This document shows, piece by piece, positions 58,368 through 64,000 of a stretch of 64,000 bases of DNA. Position 1 is the first letter of the stretch; each line of letters starts with the position of its first letter. The notes beneath the pieces were generated by a model. It did not search any database and was not told the origin of the DNA. It saw only the letters and a program-made list of their open reading frames with translations. Source of the stretch: Streptomyces pseudovenezuelae (GTDB lineage Bacteria > Actinomycetota > Actinomycetes > Streptomycetales > Streptomycetaceae). The DNA lies in NCBI RefSeq assembly GCF_029892565.1, contig NZ_JARXVH010000002.1:62001-126000 (forward strand), written 5' to 3'. A program made the translations under genes and the position numbers.

Positions 58368-59708
58368 ATGACAAGGCATCGGACCGCGATCGTCCTGACT
58401 CTGCTCCTCGGCCTCGGAGCCACCGCGACCGTCACCCCGGCCGTCGCCGCGCCGCCCCCTCGGTCATCTCCGTCCGTCGTCGACGCGCTCGACCACGCCG
58501 CCCACCACTTACGGACCGTCGAACCGGGCGGCGACACCCGGGACTTGAGCCCCCTCGACCGGATGATCGGCGGCGCACGGGTCGTCGGCCTGGGCGAGGC
58601 CACCCACAGCTCGCACGACTTCTTCGCCCTCAAGGACCGCGTCTTCCGCCACCTGGTGGAGAAGAAGGGCTTCCGCACCTTCGCCCTGGAGGCCAGTTGG
58701 AGCACCGGACTGCGCCTCGACGACTACGTGGTGCACGGCAAGGGGGACCCCCGGCGCATCATGCGGGAGGAGTTCCAGCGCGACTACCTGTGGTGGAACA
58801 ACGCGGAATACCTCCAACTCGTCGAGTGGATGCGGTCGTACAACACCCACCACCCCGACGACCCCGTCCGCTTCATGGGCGACGACCTCGCCTGGACGGG
58901 CCGCGAGGTGTACGACGAGGTCACGGACTACGTGGCCGCCACGCACCCCGAGTCGAGCGCACGCCTCGACGAGCTGTACCGCGGCCTGCGGCCCGACGTG
59001 TCGACGGGGACGTACATCGAGAGGTACCTGAACAAGCCGTACGCCGAGCGCATGGACATGGCGCGGCGCACCGGCGAGGCGCTTGACCTGCTGCGACGGC
59101 AGGCGCCGGGCACGGACCGGAAGGCCTACGAGTGGGCCGTGCAGCAGGCCACGGCGATCGACCGGACGGCCCGGCAGTACGCCTTCGACTTCGAGGACCC
59201 GGCCCAGCTCGCCGAGTCGATGCGCTACCGCGACGAGGCCATGGCCGCGAACACCGTCTGGTGGCAGGAGCACACCGGCACGAAGGTGCTGCTGTCCGCG
59301 CACGACGCGCACATCGGCTATGTGACGAGCGAGCCCGCCCGCTACCCCAAGATGCAGGGTGCGTTCCTGCGCGACCGCCTCGGCACGAAGTACATGAGCG
59401 TCGGCCTGACCTTCGACCGGGGCTCGTTCAACGCCACCGGACCCGACGGGGCCATCCACCGCTGGACGTTGGGCCCGGCGCCCGCGGGCAGCAACGAGGA
59501 GACCCTCGACCGGGTCAGGGCCCGGGACTACGTCGTCGACCTGCGCTCCGTCGGTTCACCGGCCCGCGAGTGGCTGGCGGGAGCCCGGTCCACCCGCACC
59601 ATCGGCACCGACTACCCGGACGGCCCGTACGACATCGCCCTCGCCCGCACCCACGACGTCCTGATCCACCTTCACCGGGTGTCGGCGGCCCGGCTGCGGG
59701 ACCGGTAG
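58368..59708 (+). CDS. Exported erythromycin-esterase-family protein
   Basis: 446 residues from ATG 58368, with GGGAG nine bases upstream. Signal peptide with cleavage near AVA-APPP (about residue 28). EreA/EreB-like segments: VVGLGEATHSSHDFFALKDR with E77 and the key His (H80), then FALEASWSTG, and the late LLSAHDAHIGYVTS. The family hydrolyses macrolide lactones in the proven members, while many Streptomyces homologues have no tested substrate. Export would place it outside the membrane. Its 3' end overlaps the CGNR gene by 37 bp. Confidence 0.85.
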   Translation: MTRHRTAIVLTLLLGLGATATVTPAVAAPPPRSSPSVVDALDHAAHHLRTVEPGGDTRDLSPLDRMIGGARVVGLGEATHSSHDFFALKDRVFRHLVEKKGFRTFALEASWSTGLRLDDYVVHGKGDPRRIMREEFQRDYLWWNNAEYLQLVEWMRSYNTHHPDDPVRFMGDDLAWTGREVYDEVTDYVAATHPESSARLDELYRGLRPDVSTGTYIERYLNKPYAERMDMARRTGEALDLLRRQAPGTDRKAYEWAVQQATAIDRTARQYAFDFEDPAQLAESMRYRDEAMAANTVWWQEHTGTKVLLSAHDAHIGYVTSEPARYPKMQGAFLRDRLGTKYMSVGLTFDRGSFNATGPDGAIHRWTLGPAPAGSNEETLDRVRARDYVVDLRSVGSPAREWLAGARSTRTIGTDYPDGPYDIALARTHDVLIHLHRVSAARLRDR

Positions 59709-60259
59709 CCGGCGACCTTGGCCAGGTTGCCGCAGCGCTCCATGGAGCACCAACGTCGGCGCCGGGCCTGGGAGTCGTCGAGGAACAGCAGTGAACAGCC
59801 AGGGTTCTCGCACTTCTTGACCCGCTCCAACAGGGGGCCGCCCACCAGGAGTACGGCGTCCCGGGCGACCGTGGCCAGCGCCGCGCGGGCCGGGTGGCGT
59901 GAGGTCCAGCGCACGGGGCCCAGCTGGGGGGCGAGGTCCGGCCGGGCGGCCAGGTCGTTGACCCGCTGCACGTCGGCCGCGTCCGGTCGGCGCCCGTCCA
60001 TGGCGGCTCGCAGGACGCGGTGGATCGCCTCGCGCAGGACCCGGGCGTCGACGAGGTCCCGGGAGGCGACCCGCACCGGTTCGTCGCTCGCGGCGAGCTC
60101 CGCCTCCGTGATCCAGCGGGACAGCGCGGCCGTGTCCGGGATCCGCTCCAGCGGGGTGGCATGCCGCCGGCCCAGCGTCGCCACGAAGTCCAGGCAGGGG
60201 CGGCCACCGATGAAGGGGAAGGCGAGTGCCGGGTCGGCGGGTACGGGGGCGCTGCTCAT
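59672..60259 (-). CDS. CGNR zinc-finger / ABATE-domain transcriptional regulator
   Basis: 195 residues from ATG 60259 (ATG 60283 also possible; neither has a clear ribosome site). N-terminal ABATE domain starting FPFIGGRPCLDFVATLG, helical middle, and a C-terminal CGNR zinc finger: CENPGCSLLFLDDSQARRRR and CSMERCGNLAKVAGYR. The CGNR family includes stress-responsive regulators. Divergent from the quinone oxidoreductase across a large inverted repeat, its likely target. Confidence 0.88.
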   Translation of the reverse strand: MSSAPVPADPALAFPFIGGRPCLDFVATLGRRHATPLERIPDTAALSRWITEAELAASDEPVRVASRDLVDARVLREAIHRVLRAAMDGRRPDAADVQRVNDLAARPDLAPQLGPVRWTSRHPARAALATVARDAVLLVGGPLLERVKKCENPGCSLLFLDDSQARRRRWCSMERCGNLAKVAGYRSRSRAADTR

Positions 60260-60325
60260 GGGGGTGAGGGTACACCGGTTCATGCGGTGTCGTATCCGGA
60301 TGTCTGTATCTGGGCGCCAGCCCTT

Positions 60326-60374
60326 GACACTGGTTGAAGTGGTGTCGGATGGTGACACCACTTCAACCGGTGTC
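60326..60374. promoter_or_regulatory. 49-bp inverted repeat between CGNR regulator and quinone oxidoreductase
   Basis: Left arm GACACTGGTTGAAGTGGTGT-C (60326-60346), 7-bp spacer GGATGGT, right arm GACACCACTTCAACCGGTGT-C (60354-60374), one mismatch in 21 bp. Each arm is itself flanked by GACAC/GTGTC half-sites. A TTGACA at 60324-60329 overlaps the left arm. Likely a CGNR dimer-of-dimers operator covering the oxidoreductase promoter; could also fold as a transcript hairpin. Confidence 0.75.
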
Positions 60375-60412
60375 AGTCGTCTCGGTGGCTGCGGCAGGAA
60401 AACAGGTGCGGT

Positions 60413-61411
60413 ATGCGTGCGGTACGGATCGACGAGTTCGGCGGGCCCGAGGTGCTGGTGCCGGTCGAGATGCCCGACCCCGTGGCGGGGCCCGGACAGG
60501 TGCTGGTGCGGATCGCGGCGGCGGGCGTGAACCGCGCGGACGCGCTGATCAGGGCCGGGCTCTACCACCGGGCCGGGCGCCCGCCGCTGATCCCCGGGGT
60601 CGAGGCGGCGGGGATCGTCGCGGCCGTGGGGGAGGGGGTGAGCGAACTCGCCGTAGGGCAGCGGGTGATGGCGCTCGACGGGATCAGCGCCCCTGGGTTC
60701 TATGCCGAGTTGGCGGTGGTTCCGGCCGAGCGGGTGACCGTCCTGCCGGACGGTCTCGGCCTGACCGAGGCGGCCACGCTGCCTGTCGCCTGGCTCTCCG
60801 CCTGGTACTGCCTGCGGAGCCTCGCCCGGGTCACCAAGGAGGACACGGTGGTGGTGAAGGCCGCCGCCAGCGGCGTCGGAACCGCGGCCGTACAGATCGC
60901 CGCCGAGACCGGGGCCCGGGTGATCGCACTCGCGGGCTCGGCCGAAAGGGCCGCGTGGGCAGGGGAGTTCGGGGCCCAGGACGTCCTTGACACCTCCGCG
61001 TTTCCCGACGACGCGGAGGTCGAGGAGATCCTGCGACTGACCGACGGCCGCGGCGCCGACGTCGTCCTGGACACCGTCGGCGGCCCGGCGTTCGGGCGGA
61101 GCCTGCGTGAGGTGGGGCACGGCGGCCGGGTCGTCGCGCTCGCCAACGTCGCGCTGGAGCCCAGCACCGTCGACACCCGCGACTTCTATCCGAAGAACGC
61201 GGCGATCCTCGGCTTCCAGCTCACCAACCTCCAGATCCACGGCTATGACCCCCGCGCGGACCTGCGTGAACTGGCCGAACGGGTCGCCGCCGGGGCCTAT
61301 CGCGTGCCGGTGGAGACCGTCGTACCCCTCGAAGAGGCACGGGCCGCGCACGAGCGGCTGGCGAGCCGGGACAACCGGGGGAAGATCGTGCTGGCGGTGG
61401 CGGATCTCTGA
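60413..61411 (+). CDS. Quinone oxidoreductase-like zinc-binding dehydrogenase (MDR)
   Basis: 332 residues. MDR superfamily: MRAVRIDEFGGPEVLVPVEM, PGVEAAGIVAAVGEGV, nucleotide loop KAAASGVGTAAVQIAAETGA (about 144-163) and VLDTVGG. NADPH:quinone reductase type without structural-zinc Cys. Substrate unknown. Divergent from the CGNR regulator and its 49-bp inverted repeat, which probably control it in response to oxidative or xenobiotic stress. Confidence 0.9.
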   Translation: MRAVRIDEFGGPEVLVPVEMPDPVAGPGQVLVRIAAAGVNRADALIRAGLYHRAGRPPLIPGVEAAGIVAAVGEGVSELAVGQRVMALDGISAPGFYAELAVVPAERVTVLPDGLGLTEAATLPVAWLSAWYCLRSLARVTKEDTVVVKAAASGVGTAAVQIAAETGARVIALAGSAERAAWAGEFGAQDVLDTSAFPDDAEVEEILRLTDGRGADVVLDTVGGPAFGRSLREVGHGGRVVALANVALEPSTVDTRDFYPKNAAILGFQLTNLQIHGYDPRADLRELAERVAAGAYRVPVETVVPLEEARAAHERLASRDNRGKIVLAVADL

Positions 61412-61444
61412 GGGGCGGTCGTCGGACGTACGGCCCTGTCGGCG

Positions 61445-61939
61445 TCAGACGTACAGCTTGTCCAGGAAGTTCGACAGGTTGCCCGTCGTCCGGGCGACCT
61501 GCTCGGCCAGGGTCAGGCTCTCCTCGAAACGCGCGCCGCTCCGGGAGATCTTCTTGCCGCGTACGTAGAGGGAACACGCGAGGTCGGCGCACATGTACAG
61601 GCCCACGGAGTTCCCGTCACGGCCCGCCTGGCCGGCCTTGCGTGCGGTCATGAGCGAGACGCCGCCGCGTGGGTGGGTCGTCAGGCACAGTGAGCACATG
61701 CTGCGGTGCATGTAGCCGTGCTGTGCGGGCGGGAAGCGCAGAGTCACGCCCACGAGCCCCGCCTCACGCTCCATGACCAGATAGCTCCGGTCGGGCGCCC
61801 CGGGATCGCGCCAACCGAGGAAGTCCAGGTCGTCCCAGGGGTGTTGGTCGAGGTCACGGGGGACCGCGAGGCGTTTGGCCTCTCCCTTCGAGCAGTTGAC
61901 AAATGAGTTGCGGATGTCGGGCGCGGTGAGTGATCTCAT
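61445..61939 (-). CDS. FusB/FBP-domain zinc-binding protein (EF-G-interacting type)
   Basis: 164 residues. Four-Cys treble-clef: CSLC (about residues 82-85) and a second pair in CADLAC, as in the FBP_C domain of FusB/FarA proteins. FusB-type proteins bind elongation factor G and can protect it from fusidic acid. Actinobacterial homologues lack the N-terminal helical domain of true FusB, as here, so drug resistance cannot be claimed. Divergent from DUF3626 across an 8+8-bp inverted repeat. Confidence 0.8.
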   Translation of the reverse strand: MRSLTAPDIRNSFVNCSKGEAKRLAVPRDLDQHPWDDLDFLGWRDPGAPDRSYLVMEREAGLVGVTLRFPPAQHGYMHRSMCSLCLTTHPRGGVSLMTARKAGQAGRDGNSVGLYMCADLACSLYVRGKKISRSGARFEESLTLAEQVARTTGNLSNFLDKLYV

Positions 61940-61967
61940 GGGTGGGGCTCCTGCGATCGAGGGCGAA

Positions 61968-61986
61968 AACCTAGGGCTCCTAGGTT
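61968..61986. promoter_or_regulatory. Inverted repeat AACCTAGG-GCT-CCTAGGTT
   Basis: Eight-bp perfect arms with a 3-bp spacer between the divergent starts at 61939 and 62024. AT-rich relative to its surroundings. Likely operator shared by both genes; the binding protein is unknown. Confidence 0.6.
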
Positions 61987-62023
61987 ATGGGCAATGGTAT
62001 ATAGCTTCAGTGAGGGGAAGCCA

Positions 62024-62986
62024 ATGGATTTCGGGCACGTCGGGTCGTCGCGGGCGCGTCGGGCGCTGGGTCATGTCGCGACACGCTCGGCGGGGCCGAC
62101 CGTCGCCCCGCACCTCCGGATCACCCTGAACTTCCATCCCGACCGCCTCGCGGGCGACCTCCCCGTCCTCCTGCGGCTGGCCCAAGACGGCGCCTACCAC
62201 TCGCAGTTCGTGACGGGCACCAGCAACGGCGGCCTCACCGCGCACCCCGGCGGCGACCGCTGGCGCTGGGAGAGCCGGATCTTCGGCGGTTCCTACGACG
62301 ATGCCGTCGCGCACGACCGACCCGTGTACGGCGCCCTGAACTTCCGGCACCAAGTGGTGGGCGCCGCCCCGCGGTTCGGCTCCTCGCACTTCCGGCTCGC
62401 CCCGGCCGCCCTCGCCCGCGCCACCTTCTGCTACCCCGACAGCGCGGCCGAGCCGACCGACTTCGGCGTCGCCGCCGGCATGTCCCTCATCGCCCAGGCC
62501 GAGGCCGACGAGCAGGACGCCCTCGACGACTACATCGAGGCACAGGTGCACGGTGGCGTCGGGCTGGTCGGGGACGTGGAGGCCCTGGTCCTGGACGCGA
62601 GCTACCGGGGGACACCGGTCGAGGCCGCGGCGGAGCACCTCCCGTGCGCCGTCGAGTGGCACCCGGGGTACGTCCTGTCCGTGCCGGAGCTGCGCCGGCA
62701 TGCCGACTATCGGGGCCAGGAGTACGTCGACCTCGGCGCCCGGATCGCCGAAGGCGGCCGCGTGGACCCACGGATCATCGGCGATGCCGCCCGCACCGGC
62801 CTCTACGAATTGCAGGACCTGAAGAAGGTCTGGCACACGCTGGCTCGATTCGGCGCGCCGGAGGGCGCGGGAACGGCGAACGGGGCGGGAGTTTCGGCAG
62901 GGCCCGCGGAGGGCCGGTCGGAGTCGGTGGCGAGCACTCCGCGAGGGGCTGGGAGCCCGCCGCAGGAGACCGCGAGCCCGCGCTAG
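62024..62986 (+). CDS. DUF3626-family protein
   Basis: 320 residues from ATG 62024, with GAGGGG six bases upstream; the frame extends to ATG 61994 without a ribosome site. Hallmarks of DUF3626: LRITLNFHPDR, AYHSQFVTGTSNGGL, SRIFGGSYDD and VHGGVGLVGDVEALVLDASY. The conserved His, Ser/Thr and Glu residues could form a catalytic site, but the family has no assigned activity. The Gly/Ser/Pro-rich C-terminal 40 residues are probably disordered. Possible coregulation with the FusB-like gene. Confidence 0.7.
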   Translation: MDFGHVGSSRARRALGHVATRSAGPTVAPHLRITLNFHPDRLAGDLPVLLRLAQDGAYHSQFVTGTSNGGLTAHPGGDRWRWESRIFGGSYDDAVAHDRPVYGALNFRHQVVGAAPRFGSSHFRLAPAALARATFCYPDSAAEPTDFGVAAGMSLIAQAEADEQDALDDYIEAQVHGGVGLVGDVEALVLDASYRGTPVEAAAEHLPCAVEWHPGYVLSVPELRRHADYRGQEYVDLGARIAEGGRVDPRIIGDAARTGLYELQDLKKVWHTLARFGAPEGAGTANGAGVSAGPAEGRSESVASTPRGAGSPPQETASPR

Positions 62987-63030
62987 CCGGCGCCCGCGTC
63001 CGCGTCCGCCCCACCCACCGGTACCGGCGG

Positions 63031-63288
63031 CTACACCCCCGCCACAAGCACCCCTTTCGCATAGGCCCGCGCCACCAGTTCCGTCCGGTTCGTCGCGCCC
63101 CACCGGGCTGACAGCCGCCGCAGGTGATACGTGACGCCGTCCGTGGTGAGCCCGGTCTCGCGGGCAGCCTTGGCGGTGGTCGCGCCACCGGCGAGCAGCG
63201 CAAGGATCCTGCCCTCCATCGGCGTGACCGGAGTGCCCCGCGCCGATGACTCCGCGCTCGGCTCACGCTCGCCGAGGACGCGCAGCAT
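63031..63288 (-). CDS. Small LuxR-type HTH regulator
   Basis: 85 residues from ATG 63288 (GTG 63291 also possible). Essentially a free-standing LuxR/FixJ HTH: MEGRILALLAGGATTAKAAR, ETGLTTDGVTYHLRRLSARW and GATNRTELVARAYAKGVLV. Short HTH-only proteins of this kind are common in Streptomyces. No receiver or ligand domain precedes it; the sequence upstream does not look like a lost domain. Target unknown. Confidence 0.7.
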   Translation of the reverse strand: MLRVLGEREPSAESSARGTPVTPMEGRILALLAGGATTAKAARETGLTTDGVTYHLRRLSARWGATNRTELVARAYAKGVLVAGV

Positions 63289-63569
63289 CACCAGCAGGGC
63301 GGGGCGACCTACAACTGCCAGAGCCCCGACAGCTTCCGCAGGACCGCGAGGGTCATGCCACCGCAGGCGGCGGCGTCCGTCATTTCGCTGCCTCGTTGAT
63401 CGTTCACGAAGATCGGTCTACCAACTCGTCTTGCTGTATGAGTGCCAGTGCCCGCCGTTGCCACCCCGCGGCGGATGGCCGGCGGGCTCGGTACAGCGGA
63501 CGCTCGTACGCGGGTGCTCGGCCCAGCAGTAGCCGTGACCGTGGAGTCCGCCGGGAAGCTTCGTCCTTC

Positions 63570-63743
63570 TCACCTGGCGTCTCCGGTCTTCGCAGTATCA
63601 CGGCGGCCGTGGCACACACAGCCGCACCGCAGGGTCTGGATGGGTGCCTCCCAGGAGGGCGCGCCCTGTCGGCGGATCATCTTCGTCCCGGGACACAGAC
63701 TGCATGCCTTGAGGTGACACTCCGGGGTGCTCTCGGTACTCAT
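63570..63743 (-). CDS. Small Cys-rich protein (57 aa), second of a coupled pair
   Basis: 57 residues from ATG 63743, overlapping the stop of the preceding small ORF (ATGA). Cys in ECHLKACSLCPG and LRCGCVCHG look like a possible metal knuckle. No family recognised. Confidence 0.5.
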   Translation of the reverse strand: MSTESTPECHLKACSLCPGTKMIRRQGAPSWEAPIQTLRCGCVCHGRRDTAKTGDAR

Positions 63744-63940
63744 GGCCGGTCGGCGAACGGCACCAGGTGGTAGGTGTCGCGGCACGGGCCGCAGGCGAAG
63801 AGGTTCCCGGCTCCGCTGGGACCTGATCCCGCCTCCGTCACCTGAATCAGCCGGACGCCCTCGCTCATCCTCTTGTGCCAGGAGCAGTAGCCGTAGGCGG
63901 TGGGCGTCAGAGAGCTATATACGTTCGTACCTTGCGGCAT
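63740..63940 (-). CDS. Small Cys/His-containing protein (66 aa), first of a coupled pair
   Basis: 66 residues from ATG 63940, with GAGGAG seven bases upstream, a strong signal for such a short gene. Contains YGYCSWHKR and LFACGPCRDTYHL, a CxxH/CxxC-like arrangement that could bind zinc. Similar small proteins of unknown function occur in Streptomyces, often near regulators. Translationally coupled to the next small ORF. Confidence 0.6.
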   Translation of the reverse strand: MPQGTNVYSSLTPTAYGYCSWHKRMSEGVRLIQVTEAGSGPSGAGNLFACGPCRDTYHLVPFADRP

Positions 63941-64000
63941 GTCGGCGCTCCTCAAGGCGTCCGGTCACTCCCCGTGGAGGCGACCGCCTCTTCGGGGATC

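Noticed and set aside
63404..63619. 71-codon minus-strand frame downstream of the Cys-rich pair
   Set aside because: No ribosome site, overlaps the better-supported 63570-63743 ORF and lacks any recognisable motif.
1..64000. Insertion sequences, prophage genes, tRNA/rRNA or riboswitches
   Set aside because: I looked for transposase/integrase motifs, tRNA-like cloverleafs and known riboswitch leaders and saw nothing convincing; a covariance-model scan would be decisive.

Overview
The window is high-GC, densely packed actinobacterial DNA and almost certainly Streptomyces chromosome. The signs are strong G/C bias at third codon positions, frequent GTG and some TTG starts, many ATGA/GTGA start-stop overlaps, many TetR/LacI/LysR/GntR regulators, an IdeR/DmdR-type iron box, Tat and lipoprotein signals, a SigJ-like ECF sigma factor and small Streptomyces-type families (DUF4232, YheO, CGNR, FusB-like). 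I see no rRNA, tRNA, CRISPR array, transposase or phage gene. It reads as ordinary chromosome with several accessory metabolic islands and a few decaying genes.

Layout. 1-4.1 kb: remains of a sugar-uptake operon. A LacI regulator (cut by the window edge) and an intact operator/promoter lead into a deletion scar that joins a solute-binding-protein leader to the last third of a permease. ThuA and two Gfo/Idh/MocA dehydrogenases follow intact. 4.1-8.9 kb: ArsR-like regulator, CoiA-like nuclease protein, YheO regulator plus a PLP threonine/serine dehydratase with paired operators, and a cupin. 8.9-13.7 kb: two oxidoreductases and a TetR gene sharing an ACCGATCGGT operator, with a MoxR/VWA pair between them. 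13.8-20.7 kb: a MacB/FtsX-type ABC exporter and an OpuC/ProU-like osmolyte importer whose ATPase gene is convergent to the other subunits.

20.7-27.3 kb and 36.6-45.6 kb together form an L-rhamnose regulon. On the minus strand rhaEW-rhaB-lutABC would take rhamnulose to DHAP and pyruvate. rhaI (minus) diverges from rhaT-rhaP-rhaQ-rhaS-rhaM, a BNR-propeller enzyme and a LacI regulator. Related operators (TGAATCGATTCA and variants) lie upstream of the three units. Between the two halves, 27.4-36.0 kb, lie two LysR systems, a degraded methyltransferase, an immunity-like protein and the most unusual locus. That locus is a 544-residue protein fusing a gamma-butyrobetaine-hydroxylase/TmpA-type Fe(II)/2-oxoglutarate dioxygenase to a PhnZ/TmpB-type HD di-iron oxygenase. 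It is head-to-head with a threonine aldolase and followed by a frameshifted GntR/UTRA regulator. I predict a one-polypeptide phosphonate-degrading system that releases phosphate and, if the substrate is 2-(trimethylammonio)ethylphosphonate, glycine betaine.

45.6-64 kb: TTG-started peptidase, lipoprotein, SigJ-like sigma factor, serine hydrolase, TetR, a YkgJ-like/pentapeptide protein, a BM3-like P450 heme domain with its TetR, an iron-box-controlled DUF2470 gene, a Tat lactonase, a repeat-bearing unknown protein, a FUSC membrane protein, an erythromycin-esterase family protein, a CGNR regulator with a 49-bp inverted repeat facing a quinone oxidoreductase, a FusB-like protein facing a DUF3626 protein, and small regulatory or Cys-rich ORFs at the end.
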